Both the position numbers and the translations under genes were made by a program. From positions 62,001 through 126,000 of the forward strand of contig NZ_JAFMOX010000061.1 in the NCBI RefSeq assembly GCF_019049655.1: a DNA stretch of 64,000 nt. Reading direction: 5' to 3'. Below, piece by piece: positions 21,727-32,443 of this stretch. This DNA comes from Rahnella rivi (lineage in GTDB: Bacteria > Pseudomonadota > Gammaproteobacteria > Enterobacterales > Enterobacteriaceae). Position 1 is the first letter of the stretch. Every line of letters begins with the position of its first letter. Under the pieces are notes generated by a model. It was given only the letters and a program-made list of their open reading frames with translations, made no database searches and was not told the origin of the DNA.

Positions 21727-22713
21727 TCAGCCGAGCAGCGCCAGCATGGCTCTTGCTGTGCTCTCTTCAGTAACCAGTGCGTTAATGCGTTTACCTTTCA
21801 GCGCCGCGACAATGGCCTCGGCTTTCTCGACACCGCCCGCCACGCCTAACACGGTGGGGATGCTGGCCAGTTCGTCCGGCTTCACGGCGATCAGCTCATC
21901 GTGGATCGCCATATTTTCCGCCAGCTCGCCGCTGCGCTGCATAAAGAAACCGAGAATGTCGCCGACCGCGCCTTTGCGGCCAAATAACAACTGTTCGCCT
22001 TCGCTGATATACCCGGAGCGCAGGATGGTCGCTTCCTGTTTCTGATTCAGCGAACCAATGCCCACCACCGCGATATCGGCGGCGCAGGCTGCCAGCATCA
22101 CGTCATGAACGTTTCGTTCCTGACGGAAAATCGCGGCCACGCTGGCGGATGACGCCCGCAGCGGCGCGGGAATAATGCTGACCCCGCAGGCGGCATCCAG
22201 CTGGCCGATGCCGGTCATATACGGCCCGACACCGCCGGAAAGCGTCACCATGCGGATTTGCTGCGAGGAGATAAATCCGCTCAGGTGTTGCAACGTACTC
22301 ATCGCCGTTTCGCCAAACCCTACCGCCAGCAGCTGTTCTGGTTTGAGCAGGGTCATCAGCATATGCGCCGCGCCGACGCCCAACCGTGCGCTCAGCGAGC
22401 CGTCGGCCAGCTGCGGCAGCACGCGGATTTGCTGCAAGTCAAAACGTTCCAGCAGGGTGTTTTCCAGCGACAGACACCCCTCGAAACGCGAGTTAATTTG
22501 CACCCGGATTACCCCGGACTGCCGGCCTTTTTCCAGCAGGCGCGAGACTTTCAGCCGCGTCAGCCCAAGCCGTTCACCAATCTCATTTTGGGTCAGGCCG
22601 TCGTGGTAATAGAACCACGCGGTGCGCGCCAGCAGTTCCTCTTCACCCATGCTGAATTCCAGATGATTAGTTAAATCGGACAGGACCGTTTTTGTGCCGT
22701 TTTCAGAAGTCAT
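21727..22713 (-). CDS. lsrR: Repressor of the lsr operon
   Basis: SorC-family regulator that represses lsrRK and lsrACDBFG until AI-2-phosphate binds. The 328-residue protein has the N-terminal helix-turn-helix ([23 protein letters not shown]) and the sugar-binding domain with [23 protein letters not shown] and [17 protein letters not shown] motifs. I start at ATG 22713; a GTG three codons upstream is an alternative. It is divergent from lsrA with a 231-base regulatory region between, as in E. coli. Confidence 0.96.
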   Translation of the reverse strand: MTSENGTKTVLSDLTNHLEFSMGEEELLARTAWFYYHDGLTQNEIGERLGLTRLKVSRLLEKGRQSGVIRVQINSRFEGCLSLENTLLERFDLQQIRVLPQLADGSLSARLGVGAAHMLMTLLKPEQLLAVGFGETAMSTLQHLSGFISSQQIRMVTLSGGVGPYMTGIGQLDAACGVSIIPAPLRASSASVAAIFRQERNVHDVMLAACAADIAVVGIGSLNQKQEATILRSGYISEGEQLLFGRKGAVGDILGFFMQRSGELAENMAIHDELIAVKPDELASIPTVLGVAGGVEKAEAIVAALKGKRINALVTEESTARAMLALLG

Positions 22714-22944
22714 AGTGAACACTTATCAAAATGTAGATCAATTGTTCGTTAACGAAATGTTGTTAACTGTGATGTGTATGGCAAATTCCAAATGATTGAC
22801 GCCTGAATCATATCGCAGAGTATATGAGTTGAACAAATTGTGATCGACCCAAAAGTTTTCTTCCCCGCCGCAGACTAGGTTTATGAACAATGTTAAATGA
22901 TAAATACATTTGTTCACTTAATGTATCCAGTCCGAGGTCGACGC
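22714..22944. promoter_or_regulatory. Divergent lsrR-lsrA control region with repeated TGAACA motifs
   Basis: The region holds TGAACAAAT at 22830-22838, TGAACAATG at 22884-22892, and the inverted form ATTTGTTCA at 22908-22916, plus a perfect 12-base palindrome TTCGTTAACGAA at 22745-22756. These are candidate LsrR sites. TGTGATGTGTATGGCA near 22769 is a partial match to a CRP site. The lsr promoters of E. coli are known to be under LsrR and CRP control; the site assignment here is by eye. Confidence 0.5.
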
Positions 22945-24507
22945 ATGCAGCACAGCGAACATTCATCCGCAGCACCCGGTTGCCCGCCTGTACTTTTACA
23001 GGTCAGCGGCGTCAGCAAAAATTTTTCCGGTATCGCCGTGCTGAAAGACATCAGTTTCAGCCTGCACTCCGGGGAAGTGCATGCGCTGCTCGGCGGGAAC
23101 GGGGCCGGGAAATCAACGCTGATGAAAATCATTGCCGGCGTCGAGACAGCGGACAGCGGTGAGATGCAGCTCGCGGGGCAACCGCTGGTGGCGATGACCC
23201 CCGCGAAAGCGCATGAGGCGGGCATCTATCTGGTGCCGCAGGAGCCGATGCTGTTCCCGAGCCTGACGGTGCGGGAAAATATTCTGTTTCGCTTACCCGC
23301 CCGGCAGGCCAGCGAGAAAAAACTGCAACACACGCTGGACGGGCTGGGCTGCAACCTGCCGCTCGGTGCGCTGGCTGGCACCCTTGAGGTGGCCGATCAG
23401 CAACTGGTGGAAATCCTGCGCGGTCTGATGCGCGACGCGCGATTGCTGATCCTTGATGAACCGACCGCCTCGCTGACACCGGCAGAATCCGCCCGCCTGT
23501 TTACCCAGGTCAGGCATCTGACTGACAAAGGCGTCGGCGTGGTGTTTATCTCGCATAAACTGCCGGAAATCCGCGCGATTGCCAACCGTGTCAGCGTCAT
23601 GCGAGACGGCAATATCGCGCTGAGCGGCACATTGTCTGACCTCGACAACGATGCGCTGATCCGCGCTATCACCCCGCAAAACCTGGAGAACGCGCTGCCC
23701 GCAGAACAAAAACTGTGGCTGGATCTGCCCGGCACACGGCGTAATCAGGCAGGCAGCGAACCGGTCTTACAGGTGCAGAATCTGACCGGTGAAGGCTTTA
23801 TCAATATTTCATTCAGCGCCCGCGCCGGGGAAATCGTCGGGCTGGCAGGCGTGGTGGGGGCTGGGCGAACCGAACTGGCGGAAACCCTGTATGGCCTGCG
23901 CCCCGCGCAAAGCGGTCAGGTGATGCTGATGCAACAAGACATCAGCGGCCTGACGACCTTACAGCGGCTGAAAAAAGGGCTGGTGTATCTGCCGGAAGAC
24001 CGGCAGGCCTCCGGCCTGTATCTGGATGCGCCGCTGAGCTGGAACACCACTTCACTCACCTTCAACCGTCAGGGCTGGTGGCTGAATATCAAACGCGAAG
24101 CCGCAGTGCTGGAACGCTATCACCGGGCACTCGGCATTAAATACCGCGACGGGGCGCAAACCGCCCGCACGCTTTCCGGCGGTAATCAGCAAAAACTGCT
24201 GATCGCCAAATGCCTCGAGGCGCAGCCAGCGGTGCTGATTGTGGATGAACCAACGCGGGGCGTGGATGTGTCCGCGCGCGCCGACATTTACCAGCTGCTG
24301 CGCAACGTGGTGGAGCAGAACGTGGCGGTGATCCTGATTTCTTCCGATCTGGATGAGATCGAAGCGCTGGCAGGGCGGGTGTTCGTCATGCATCAGGGTG
24401 AACTGAGCGGCGAATTGCGCGGGGCGGACATCAACGTCAATAACATCATGCACATCGCGTTTGGTAATCATCCCCAGACCGCCGCCACCGGAGGATCCTC
24501 ATGCTAA
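22945..24507 (+). CDS. lsrA: Autoinducer-2 ABC importer, ATP-binding protein
   Basis: ATPase of the Lsr importer; two ABC domains in one 520-residue chain as in other sugar importers of the RbsA type. Domain one has Walker [10 protein letters not shown], a degenerate signature and Walker [12 protein letters not shown]. Domain two has a degenerate P-loop ([10 protein letters not shown]), the signature LSGGNQQK and [13 protein letters not shown] start at MQHSEHSS behind GAGGT; the frame is open 16 codons upstream. It overlaps lsrC by seven bases, showing translational coupling. Confidence 0.96.
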   Translation: MQHSEHSSAAPGCPPVLLQVSGVSKNFSGIAVLKDISFSLHSGEVHALLGGNGAGKSTLMKIIAGVETADSGEMQLAGQPLVAMTPAKAHEAGIYLVPQEPMLFPSLTVRENILFRLPARQASEKKLQHTLDGLGCNLPLGALAGTLEVADQQLVEILRGLMRDARLLILDEPTASLTPAESARLFTQVRHLTDKGVGVVFISHKLPEIRAIANRVSVMRDGNIALSGTLSDLDNDALIRAITPQNLENALPAEQKLWLDLPGTRRNQAGSEPVLQVQNLTGEGFINISFSARAGEIVGLAGVVGAGRTELAETLYGLRPAQSGQVMLMQQDISGLTTLQRLKKGLVYLPEDRQASGLYLDAPLSWNTTSLTFNRQGWWLNIKREAAVLERYHRALGIKYRDGAQTARTLSGGNQQKLLIAKCLEAQPAVLIVDEPTRGVDVSARADIYQLLRNVVEQNVAVILISSDLDEIEALAGRVFVMHQGELSGELRGADINVNNIMHIAFGNHPQTAATGGSSC

Positions 24508-25577
24508 AGCGCATACAGAACAATCGTGAACTGACCGCGCTGATGGCGATTATCGCGCTGTTTGCCCTGCTCGGCGCAATGGACAGCCAGTCGTTCAGCT
24601 TCCAGACCCTGAGCATGATTTTCGGCAGCGCGCAGATCCTGATGCTGCTGGCGATGGGGGCCACCGTGGTGATGCTGACCCGTAACATTGACGTGTCGGT
24701 GGGTTCCATTACCGGCCTGTGCGCCGTGACGCTGGGTGTGCTGCTCAACGGCGGCATGAGCCTGCCGCTGGCCTGTCTGCTGACGCTCGGCACCGGCCTG
24801 CTGGCCGGGGTATTCAACGGTGTGCTGGTCGCGTGGCTGCGTATTCCGGCGATTGTCGCCACGCTCGGTACGCTCGGGTTATACCGCGGGCTGATGCTGC
24901 TGATGACCGGCGGCAAATGGATTGAAGGCTTACCGGCCGGGCTGAAATCGCTCTCCGAACCGGTGTTCCTCAGCGTTTCATCACTGGGCTGGCTGGTGAT
25001 TGTTTTACTTATGGCGATGTTCTGGATGCTCAGCCGCACCGCCTTTGGCCGCAGTTTCTACGCTGTCGGCGACAACTTACAGGGCGCACGGCAGCTCGGC
25101 GTGGCGGTCAACCGCGTGCGCATTCTGGCGTTCGGCATCAACGGCATGATGGCGGCGATCGCCGGGATCGTGTTCGCTTCGCAAATCGGCTTTGTGCCAA
25201 ACCAGACCGGCAGCGGGCTGGAGATGAAAGCCATCGCTGCCTGCGTGCTGGGCGGCATCAGCCTGCTCGGCGGCACCGGTTCAATCGTCGGCGCGGTGCT
25301 CGGCGCCTATTTCCTGACCCAAATTGACAGCGTGCTGGTGCTGTTACGTCTTCCTGCCTGGTGGAACGATTTCATCGCCGGCGTGGTGTTGCTGGCGGTG
25401 CTGGTGTTCGACGGCAGATTGCGGCAGGCGTTGCAGAAAAACCTGCGCCGCCAGAAATACGCCCGTTTCCTTTCTGCCAGCCCGCCGGTTTCAAAGAAAC
25501 CTGCTGAACGTAAATCTCAGCAACCGAAAAATACCAGCCGACGGCTAAGTACCGGCAAAAAGAGCGGGGTGGTGTGA
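24501..25577 (+). CDS. lsrC: Autoinducer-2 ABC importer, permease LsrC
   Basis: One of the two membrane permeases of the AI-2 importer. The 358-residue hydrophobic protein has many membrane helices and family stretches such as [40 protein letters not shown] and [14 protein letters not shown]. The C-terminus carries a long basic tail (from about residue 312), longer than I recall for E. coli LsrC. It overlaps lsrA by seven bases, and its TGA overlaps the lsrD ATG. Confidence 0.95.
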   Translation: MLKRIQNNRELTALMAIIALFALLGAMDSQSFSFQTLSMIFGSAQILMLLAMGATVVMLTRNIDVSVGSITGLCAVTLGVLLNGGMSLPLACLLTLGTGLLAGVFNGVLVAWLRIPAIVATLGTLGLYRGLMLLMTGGKWIEGLPAGLKSLSEPVFLSVSSLGWLVIVLLMAMFWMLSRTAFGRSFYAVGDNLQGARQLGVAVNRVRILAFGINGMMAAIAGIVFASQIGFVPNQTGSGLEMKAIAACVLGGISLLGGTGSIVGAVLGAYFLTQIDSVLVLLRLPAWWNDFIAGVVLLAVLVFDGRLRQALQKNLRRQKYARFLSASPPVSKKPAERKSQQPKNTSRRLSTGKKSGVV

Positions 25578-26602
25578 TGAACAAACTTCAACAATATGGC
25601 TGGGAAGCGGCGCTGCTGGTGTTGCTGATCGCCGAAATCTTGCTGTTCGGTTTCGCCAACCCGCGCATGCTGGACGCCAGTACACTGCTGTTCAGCACCA
25701 GTGATTTCATCACCATCGGCATTGTGGCGCTGCCGCTGACGCTGGTGATTGTCAGCGGTGGCATCGACATTTCTTTCGGTTCCACCATCGGCCTGTGCGC
25801 CATCGCGCTCGGCGTGTTGTGTCAGGCCGGTGTGCCGCTGGCGCTGGCGATAGCCCTCACGCTGGCGCTCGGTGCCGCCTGCGGTTTACTCAACGCGGCG
25901 CTGATCCTCTATACCGGCGTCAATCCTCTGGTGATCACGCTTGGAACGCTCTATCTGTTCGGCGGCAGCGCCTTGCTGCTTTCGGGGCTGGCGGGCGCGA
26001 CGGGTTTCGAAGGCATCGGTAATTTCCCGGATGCCTTTACCAATTTCGCCAATCAGGTGGTGCTGGGATTACCCATGCCGCTGCTGATCTTCCTGCTGGC
26101 GACGCTGTTTTTCTGGCTGCTGATGCACCGCAGTCGCACCGGCCGCAACGTGTTTCTTATCGGTCAGAATGCCCGTGTGGCGCGTTACGGCGCGCTGCCG
26201 GTCAGCCGCACGGTGTTTGCCCTTTACGGCATGACCGGTCTGGCCTCGGCAGTGGCCGCCATTCTGATGACCTCTTATTTCGGCTCGGCGCGTTCTGATC
26301 TCGGTAACGCCTTGCTGATGCCCGCCATCACCGCCGTGGTGCTCGGCGGCGCCAATATCTACGGCGGTTCAGGTTCCATTCTCGGCACGGCGCTGGCGAC
26401 GCTGCTGATCGGGTATCTCCAGCAGGGTTTACAGATGGTCGGCGTCTCCAGTCAGGTTTCCAGCGCGCTGTCGGGTGCGCTGCTTATCCTGGTGGTGATT
26501 GGCCGTTCCGCCAGCCTCAACCGGGGTCTTATCCGCAGTGTTTTCCAGCGTTATCGCCAGCGTTGGTCTGCGCCTTCTTCTTCTGTCACGTCTTCTCAAT
26601 AA
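25577..26602 (+). CDS. lsrD: Autoinducer-2 ABC importer, permease LsrD
   Basis: Second permease of the AI-2 importer, 341 residues. It matches E. coli LsrD in [37 protein letters not shown] and [11 protein letters not shown]. The start ATG overlaps the lsrC stop in a TGATG arrangement; a GTG one codon earlier is possible. LsrB follows after 13 bases. Confidence 0.95.
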   Translation: MNKLQQYGWEAALLVLLIAEILLFGFANPRMLDASTLLFSTSDFITIGIVALPLTLVIVSGGIDISFGSTIGLCAIALGVLCQAGVPLALAIALTLALGAACGLLNAALILYTGVNPLVITLGTLYLFGGSALLLSGLAGATGFEGIGNFPDAFTNFANQVVLGLPMPLLIFLLATLFFWLLMHRSRTGRNVFLIGQNARVARYGALPVSRTVFALYGMTGLASAVAAILMTSYFGSARSDLGNALLMPAITAVVLGGANIYGGSGSILGTALATLLIGYLQQGLQMVGVSSQVSSALSGALLILVVIGRSASLNRGLIRSVFQRYRQRWSAPSSSVTSSQ

Positions 26603-26615
26603 GCCGGGGTTAATG

Positions 26616-27632
26616 ATGAAAGCCAACACAATGAAAACCGTATTAATTGCCAGCGCCGTCAGCCTCGCCTGCCTGAGCGCGCAGGCGGCAGAACGTATCG
26701 CGTTTATTCCTAAACTGGTGGGCGTCGGTTATTTCACCAGCGGCGGTAACGGCGCAACGGCGGCGGGCAAGGCGTTGGGCGTGGATGTGACCTACGACGG
26801 CCCGACCGAACCGAGCGTTTCCGGCCAGGTGCAGATGATCAACAACTTCGTCAATCAGGGCTACAACGCGATTGTGGTCGCGGCGGTGTCGCCCGACGGA
26901 TTGTGTCCGGCGCTGAAACGCGCCATGCAGCGCGGCGTAAAAGTGCTGACCTGGGATTCCGATACCAAACCGGAATGCCGCTCGATTTACATCAACCAGG
27001 GCACCCCGCAGCAGCTCGGATCCCTGCTGGTGGAGATGACGGCGAGTCAGGTGAAAAAAGAAAAAGCCAAAGTGGCATTCTTCTATTCCAGCCCGACGGT
27101 GACCGACCAGAACCAGTGGGTGAAAGAGGCGAAAGCCAAAATTGCCAAAGAGCATCCGGGCTGGGAAATCGTGACCACGCAGTACGGCTATAACGACGCC
27201 ACCAAATCCCTGCAAACCGCCGAAGGGATCCTCAAATCTTATGGCGATCTCGACGCGATTATTGCCCCAGATGCCAACGCATTACCGGCTGCTGCACAGG
27301 CAGCGGAAAACCTCAAACGCACCAACGTCACCATCGTCGGCTTCAGTACGCCAAACGTGATGCGCCCGTACGTTGAGCGCGGCACGGTGAAACAGTTCGG
27401 TCTGTGGGACGTGGTCAGTCAGGGCAAAATCTCGGTTTACGTGGCCGACCATTTATTGAAAAAAGGCGAATTTAACGTGGGTGACAAACTGGACGTACCG
27501 GACGTCGGAACGGTGGAAGTGATGCCGAACAGCGTGCAGGGCTACCAGTATGAGGCCAAAGGCAACGGCATCGTGTTACTGCCGGAGCGTGTGGTCTTCA
27601 CCAAAGACAACATCGGTAAATACGATTTCTGA
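26616..27632 (+). CDS. lsrB: Autoinducer-2 periplasmic binding protein
   Basis: Periplasmic receptor for AI-2 (R-THMF form). A signal peptide ([16 protein letters not shown], cleaved before AERIAF) precedes a mature protein nearly identical to E. coli Lsr[19 protein letters not shown], the ligand-contact residues in [11 protein letters not shown], and the conserved [17 protein letters not shown]. The start is one of two adjacent ATGs (26613 or 26616) or an internal ATG at 26631; I choose 26616 from the spacing to GGGG. The length is about 338 residues. Confidence 0.95.
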   Translation: MKANTMKTVLIASAVSLACLSAQAAERIAFIPKLVGVGYFTSGGNGATAAGKALGVDVTYDGPTEPSVSGQVQMINNFVNQGYNAIVVAAVSPDGLCPALKRAMQRGVKVLTWDSDTKPECRSIYINQGTPQQLGSLLVEMTASQVKKEKAKVAFFYSSPTVTDQNQWVKEAKAKIAKEHPGWEIVTTQYGYNDATKSLQTAEGILKSYGDLDAIIAPDANALPAAAQAAENLKRTNVTIVGFSTPNVMRPYVERGTVKQFGLWDVVSQGKISVYVADHLLKKGEFNVGDKLDVPDVGTVEVMPNSVQGYQYEAKGNGIVLLPERVVFTKDNIGKYDF

Positions 27633-27650
27633 CGATAAGGAGACAGGAAA

Positions 27651-28526
27651 ATGGCAGATCTGGATGACATCAGAGACGGCAAAAACTTCGGCATCGGCAC
27701 GCCGCAGCACAATCACGCCTTCTTTCTTAAAGGCTGCGGTCAGCTGGACTGGGGCATGCAGTCGCGGCTGGCGCGGATTTTCAATCCTGAATCCGGTCGT
27801 ACGGTCATGCTGGCGTTTGACCACGGCTATTTTCAGGGCCCGACGACCGGCCTTGAACGCATTGACATCAACATTGCGCCGCTGTTCGCCCACACCGATG
27901 TGCTGATGTGTACCCGTGGCGTGCTGCGCAGCGTGGTGCCTGCCGCCGTCAACAAACCGGTGGTGATGCGCGCGTCCGGCGGTAACTCGATCCTGACCGA
28001 ACTTTCCAACGAAACGGTGGCGGTGGCGATTGAAGATGCGCTGCGCCTGAACGTCACGGCGATGGCGGCGCAGGTGTATATCGGCAGTGAATACGAGCAT
28101 CAGTCGATTAAAAATATTATTCAGCTGGTCGATCAGGGGATGCGCTACGGCATGCCGACCATGGCGGTGACCGGCGTCGGGACCGACATGGCGCGCGATC
28201 AGCGTTACTTCTCGCTGGCGACCCGCATCGCGGCGGAAATGGGCGCCAACATCATCAAAACCTATTTTGTTGATGAAGGTTTTGAGCGCGTCGCGGCGGG
28301 CTGCCCGGTGCCTATCGTGATAGCCGGCGGTAAAAAACTGCCGGAACGCGAGGCGCTGGAAATGTGCTTCAAGGCCATTGATCAGGGCGCATCGGGTGTC
28401 GATATGGGGCGCAACATCTTCCAGTCAGAATCACCGGTCGCCATGCTGAAAGCCGTGAAGGCGGTGGTGCATGAAAACGCCAGCGTGGCGCATGCGTATG
28501 AACTGTTCCTGAGCGAAAAGGGGTGA
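27651..28526 (+). CDS. lsrF: 3-hydroxy-5-phosphonooxypentane-2,4-dione thiolase
   Basis: Aldolase-fold thiolase that cleaves the isomerised AI-2-phosphate product onto coenzyme A, giving acetyl-CoA and DHAP. The 291-residue sequence starts [16 protein letters not shown] and contains [20 protein letters not shown] and the catalytic-lysine region [15 protein letters not shown], then [12 protein letters not shown] and [10 protein letters not shown]. It follows lsrB after 18 bases with an AAGGAGACAGGAAA leader. Confidence 0.96.
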   Translation: MADLDDIRDGKNFGIGTPQHNHAFFLKGCGQLDWGMQSRLARIFNPESGRTVMLAFDHGYFQGPTTGLERIDINIAPLFAHTDVLMCTRGVLRSVVPAAVNKPVVMRASGGNSILTELSNETVAVAIEDALRLNVTAMAAQVYIGSEYEHQSIKNIIQLVDQGMRYGMPTMAVTGVGTDMARDQRYFSLATRIAAEMGANIIKTYFVDEGFERVAAGCPVPIVIAGGKKLPEREALEMCFKAIDQGASGVDMGRNIFQSESPVAMLKAVKAVVHENASVAHAYELFLSEKG

Positions 28527-28529
28527 ATC

Positions 28530-28820
28530 ATGGAAGTGACGCTGGTCGAAATTAATGTTCAGCCGGAGAAGGTGGAAGAGTTTCTGAAAGTATTCCACGC
28601 CAACCATCTCGGCGCGGTGCAGGAGCCGGGAAATCTGCGGTTTGATGTATTGCAGGACGAGACGGTACCGACGCGGTTCTTTATCTACGAAGCCTATCAG
28701 GATAACGACGCGGTGCTGGCGCATAAGAAAACCCCGCATTATGTCCGGTGCGTCGAGGCGCTGGAAGAGATTATGTCGGAGCCGAGGAAGAAGACGGTGT
28801 TTAAAGGGGTATATCCGTAA
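28530..28820 (+). CDS. lsrG: Phospho-AI-2 isomerase
   Basis: Small ABM-fold enzyme that isomerises AI-2-phosphate before LsrF acts. The 96-residue product has [19 protein letters not shown], the histidine-containing [18 protein letters not shown], and [16 protein letters not shown]. It is the last gene of lsrACDBFG, three bases after lsrF. Confidence 0.95.
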   Translation: MEVTLVEINVQPEKVEEFLKVFHANHLGAVQEPGNLRFDVLQDETVPTRFFIYEAYQDNDAVLAHKKTPHYVRCVEALEEIMSEPRKKTVFKGVYP

Positions 28821-28822
28821 GC

Positions 28823-28837
28823 TGACGTTTAACGTCA
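28823..28837. repeat. Short palindrome after lsrG
   Basis: TGACGTT-T-AACGTCA, a perfect seven-base inverted repeat beginning two bases after the lsrG stop codon. Confidence 0.5.
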
Positions 28838-28849
28838 AGGTAACACCGG

Positions 28850-28880
28850 CCTGGGGGGCGGCCTGTCGCCGCCGCCCAGG
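28850..28880. repeat. Long GC-rich hairpin downstream of lsrG
   Basis: CCTGGG-G-GGCGGC / GCCGCC-G-CCCAGG with a five-base loop, a 12-pair stem with a single G-G mismatch. No T tract follows, so it is more likely a REP-like element or mRNA 3'-end stabiliser than a standard terminator. Confidence 0.6.
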
Positions 28881-28967
28881 TGCGTAAACTGCGCTTGCTG
28901 AAAAAGCAGGGCATAATCCAAAACAGCAAAAGCACTTTCCTGCCAGCTTCCGGTGCAATCGGAAATC

Positions 28968-29813
28968 TTAAAGCACCTTTTCTAAGAAAGCCCGGGTCCT
29001 CGCATGAACCGGGCGCTCCAGTACCTGTGCGGCAGCGCCGCTTTCCACCACGCGGCCATCCACCATAAACACCACCTGATCCGCCACCTGGCGCGCAAAG
29101 CCGATTTCATGGGTGACCACCACCAGCGTGACGCCCGACTGCGCGAGTTTTTTAATCACGTCCAGCACTTCGCCGACCAGCTCCGGGTCAAGGGCGGAGG
29201 TGGGTTCGTCGAACAGCATGACTTTGGGATTGAGTGCCAGCGCACGCGCAATGGCGATGCGTTGCTGCTGGCCGCCGGACAAATGTCGCGGCCAGGCGTG
29301 GGCTTTTTCGCGCAGGCCAACGGTGTCGAGCAGATCATAGGCCCGCAGGATGGCCTGCTTACGGCTCAGGAAACCGTGCACCACCGGCGCTTCGATAATG
29401 TTATCCAGCACCGTCATGTGCGGGAATAAATTGAAATTTTGGAACACATAACCGACGTGAGTGCGCTGTTTGAGAATGGCGCGCTCTTTCAGTTCGTACA
29501 GCGTGTCACCCTTGCGGCGGTAACCGATGTACTCGCCGTCGATCTGAATAAAACCTTCGTCTACGCGTTCGAGATGATTGATGGTGCGCAGCAGGGTGGA
29601 TTTGCCGGAGCCGGAGGGGCCGAGGATCACCGTGACCGTCCCCGGTTCGATGTTCAGGCTGACGTTATCCAGCGCCTTATGCGCGCCGTAATATTTGCTC
29701 AGGTTACTGATGCTGATGTGTCCGACGGTGGCCGCCTGCGGCCTGCGCGGGAACAACGGCTTAACGGGAGTTTCCGCCGGGCGGTTTACAAATAAATCAA
29801 AGGCTTCGGACAT
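28968..29813 (-). CDS. Amino-acid ABC transporter, ATP-binding protein
   Basis: Polar amino-acid type ATPase of 281 residues. Walker A is GPSGSGKST, the signature LSGGQQQRIAIARAL, Walker B VMLFDEPTSALDPE, and the switch histidine is in VVTHEIGFA. About 30 residues precede the ABC domain. It is the last gene of a minus-strand run of binding protein, acetyltransferase, permease and ATPase, divergent at its far end from two luciferase-like monooxygenases. That set resembles YxeO of the Bacillus yxeKLMNOP S-(2-succino)cysteine locus. The substrate is inferred to be an S-substituted cysteine or cystine-like compound. Confidence 0.9.
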   Translation of the reverse strand: MSEAFDLFVNRPAETPVKPLFPRRPQAATVGHISISNLSKYYGAHKALDNVSLNIEPGTVTVILGPSGSGKSTLLRTINHLERVDEGFIQIDGEYIGYRRKGDTLYELKERAILKQRTHVGYVFQNFNLFPHMTVLDNIIEAPVVHGFLSRKQAILRAYDLLDTVGLREKAHAWPRHLSGGQQQRIAIARALALNPKVMLFDEPTSALDPELVGEVLDVIKKLAQSGVTLVVVTHEIGFARQVADQVVFMVDGRVVESGAAAQVLERPVHARTRAFLEKVL

Positions 29814-29840
29814 GATGATTCTCCTGGAAAGTTAAGCCGC

Positions 29841-30755
29841 TCATGCGCGGGTCAGACGCCACTGGCGCAGGCGCTGGAAAAGCGTCGGGGCGGTCTGACG
29901 TACGGTGCCGCGTGAGAAATAACGCTCGACGTAATACTGTAAAACCGACAGCACCGTGGTGATCAGCAGATACCAGATGGTCGCCACCATCAGCAGCGGG
30001 ATCACCTGCTGCGTGCGGTTGTAAATCACCTGCACGGTGTAAAACAGTTCCGGCATCGACAGCACGTACACAATCGACGTGCCTTTCGCCAGGCTGATCA
30101 CTTCGTTAAAACCGGTCGGCAGAATTGAGCGCAGCGCCTGCGGCAAAATGATGCGGAAGGTGCGGCGGTATGCCGGTAATCCCAGCGCCGCTGCCGCTTC
30201 GTGCTGACCCTGCTCAACGCCCATGATCCCGCCGCGAATGATCTCTGCGGTATACGCCGATTGCACCAGCGACAGGCCAAGCACGGCGACGGAGAACTGA
30301 TCCAGCAGATCCACGGTCGGCGTGCTGAAAAACGACAGTGAGGTAAACGGAATGCCGAGCGAGAGGTTGTCGTACAGATAGGAAAAGTTGTAGAGGATGA
30401 TCAGCACCAGCAACAACGGCAGCGAACGGAACAACCAGATGTAACCCCAGGCCAGCGAATTGAGCAGGTAGGATTTCGACAGTCGGGCGAGGGCCAGCGC
30501 GGTGCCGAAGATCACGCCAAAGACCGTGCCGAGCAGGGTGAGAAGCAGGGTTTTACCCAGCCCCGACAAAATCACCGGTTCAAAAAACCACTGGCGAAAC
30601 ACACCCCATTCCCAGCGGGGATTGGTGGCTATCGACTGCACAATCGCCAGCAAAATGAACACCGAAAAAACCGCACCGGCCAGCCGCCACGGATAGCGTG
30701 CCGGCACCACTTTCAGCGGGGGATGATTCACGAACGGGGATGTGTTTTCGCTCAT
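29841..30755 (-). CDS. Amino-acid ABC transporter, permease
   Basis: Permease of the HisM/GlnP type, 304 residues, with a cytoplasmic N-terminal extension and about five or six membrane helices. The EAA-loop sequence EAAAALGLPAYRRTFRIILPQAL is clear. It pairs with the ATPase 27 bases downstream and the binding protein upstream, with the acetyltransferase gene between. It corresponds in position to YxeN. Confidence 0.9.
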   Translation of the reverse strand: MSENTSPFVNHPPLKVVPARYPWRLAGAVFSVFILLAIVQSIATNPRWEWGVFRQWFFEPVILSGLGKTLLLTLLGTVFGVIFGTALALARLSKSYLLNSLAWGYIWLFRSLPLLLVLIILYNFSYLYDNLSLGIPFTSLSFFSTPTVDLLDQFSVAVLGLSLVQSAYTAEIIRGGIMGVEQGQHEAAAALGLPAYRRTFRIILPQALRSILPTGFNEVISLAKGTSIVYVLSMPELFYTVQVIYNRTQQVIPLLMVATIWYLLITTVLSVLQYYVERYFSRGTVRQTAPTLFQRLRQWRLTRA

Positions 30756-30790
30756 ACTTTTTCTGCCTGTATTCAGTGTTATCGTGCCGG

Positions 30791-31294
30791 TCAGGTGACC
30801 GGAACATCAGCGGTCAGCGCCTTGATGAAGGGCAGACGCCCGTCATACGGCGGGCGGGAATACACTTCCGGATCCAGCCGGGTGTCGAACTGCGGCTGAT
30901 AACCGTGGGATAAATACAACCCGACGGCTTCCGGCTGACGAAAACCCGTGGTCAGAAAGACCCGGCGGTAACCTTGTGCGGCCACCCGACGCTCCAGTTC
31001 CTGCAAAATCTTCTGTGCCAGCCCCTGACGGCGCAGCGAACGGTGCGTCCAGATGCGTTTCAGTTCGGCGGTGTCCTCGTCGTAGCGTTTGTAGGCGCCC
31101 ATCGCAATGGGCGCGCCGTTTCTCAGCAGGACGATAAATGCGCCGCCGGGGGCGGAAAATACGCTGTCATCTTCCGGTGGCTGGCTGGAGAAAAAGTCGC
31201 CGTAGCGCTCGCGGTATTCACCAAATAACCCTTCGATGACCGGCGCAATCAGCGGATCGTCCGGCACGGTCTGAATAAAGATATCGTCGCTCAT
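30791..31294 (-). CDS. GNAT-family N-acetyltransferase
   Basis: A 167-residue GNAT protein with the acetyl-CoA-binding loop RRQGLAQKIL preceded by AELKRIWTH. The ending with R-RVFLTTGFRQPEAVGLYLSHGYQP is typical of the family. AGGAG precedes the ATG. It is embedded in the ABC transporter operon between the permease and binding-protein genes. In the Bacillus yxe and ytm loci a GNAT enzyme (YxeL, YtmI) acetylates the imported S-alkylcysteine before monooxygenase attack and an M20 enzyme later removes the acetyl group; the same trio is present here. Function by context is inference. Confidence 0.85.
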   Translation of the reverse strand: MSDDIFIQTVPDDPLIAPVIEGLFGEYRERYGDFFSSQPPEDDSVFSAPGGAFIVLLRNGAPIAMGAYKRYDEDTAELKRIWTHRSLRRQGLAQKILQELERRVAAQGYRRVFLTTGFRQPEAVGLYLSHGYQPQFDTRLDPEVYSRPPYDGRLPFIKALTADVPVT

Positions 31295-31309
31295 GGTGCA
31301 GTCTCCTGA

Positions 31310-32242
31310 TCAGTCGCCCAGTCCCGGCGGGTTGATTTCTGAATGGTCAATTTTCTCGACGCTCTCGCCCCAGCGATCCAGCACCTGTAAATAGGCACCG
31401 CTGGCGATGGCGCTGTTGAGCGACGCCTGCACGGCATCCACTAATCCGTTACCCTTTTTCAGCGTGACAGCGATGTTGGCGGTTTTCGGCCAGCCGCCCG
31501 GCACGGTGCCGACCAGTTGGGTTTTACCGGTCAGCAGCGATTTATACGCGCCGGTCACGTTCGGGCCGAAAGTAGCATCGGCGCGGCCAGACTGGATCGC
31601 CAGCGTCGCGGCGGCATCGTCGGTCACGTATTGCGGTTTAAACGCCGGCAGCCCCTTGGCCTGATTCTCTTTATCCCACGCCAGCAGCACGGCTTCCTGA
31701 TTGGTGCCGGAGCCGACGATAATGCGTTTACCGGCGATGTCCGGTGCGGATTTTATCGAGGTGATTTTGCTGCCGGTCTTCACGTAAAAGCCCAGCGTGT
31801 CTTCGCGGTAAGTGGCGAAATCAAATTTGGTTTTGCGGTCTTTGGTCACGGTGATGTTGTAGATCGCCGCGTCGTATTTGCCGGAGGTGACGCCCAGCGG
31901 CCAGTCCTCCCAGGCAGCCGGGACCACTTTCAGCTTCAGGCCCAGACCGTCGGCCACCAGACGGGCGATATCCGCCTCGCTGCCGATCACCGTTTTGTTA
32001 TCACGGGCGAACAGGCCAAAGGGCGGGGCACTGCCGAGGACGGCCAGTGCCACGGTCAGCGTCCCCGGTTCGACAAACTTAAAGTTGGCCGGAATTTTTG
32101 CTACGGCTTCCGGGCTTTTCGGCGTGTGTATCGGTGTTTCATTGGCAATCAGATCAATACCCGGCGCGGCGTAAGCTGCTGAAGAAAAACTGACGAGTGC
32201 TGCGATGGCGGTGGCTGTGAGAGTGGCGCTATGTTTCATCAT
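31310..32242 (-). CDS. Amino-acid ABC transporter, periplasmic binding protein
   Basis: A 310-residue SBP family 3 protein. A signal peptide ends SSAAYA-APGID. The mature part contains the typical GTLTVALAVLGSAPPFGLFARD, GSEADIARLVADGLG, and KYDAAIYNITVTKDRKTKFDF. It is 15 bases upstream of the acetyltransferase gene, in the same operon as permease and ATPase. It would correspond to YxeM. The ligand is not deducible from sequence alone. Confidence 0.9.
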   Translation of the reverse strand: MMKHSATLTATAIAALVSFSSAAYAAPGIDLIANETPIHTPKSPEAVAKIPANFKFVEPGTLTVALAVLGSAPPFGLFARDNKTVIGSEADIARLVADGLGLKLKVVPAAWEDWPLGVTSGKYDAAIYNITVTKDRKTKFDFATYREDTLGFYVKTGSKITSIKSAPDIAGKRIIVGSGTNQEAVLLAWDKENQAKGLPAFKPQYVTDDAAATLAIQSGRADATFGPNVTGAYKSLLTGKTQLVGTVPGGWPKTANIAVTLKKGNGLVDAVQASLNSAIASGAYLQVLDRWGESVEKIDHSEINPPGLGD

Positions 32243-32443
32243 TATTATTTTTACCCTGCATGCTTATTGTCTGTGGTGATGACGGTGAGGTGACACTTTC
32301 ACTATTCCCGAGTGTTACAGGGATGTAAAACAACAAAATTAAATAATCAAAGAGAGAAAATGGAAATACAGCGCAGCGGGTAAAGTCCACGAAAAATGCC
32401 CGGAATATCCGGGCATGAGAAAATAAAATCTGGAATAAAGCGG

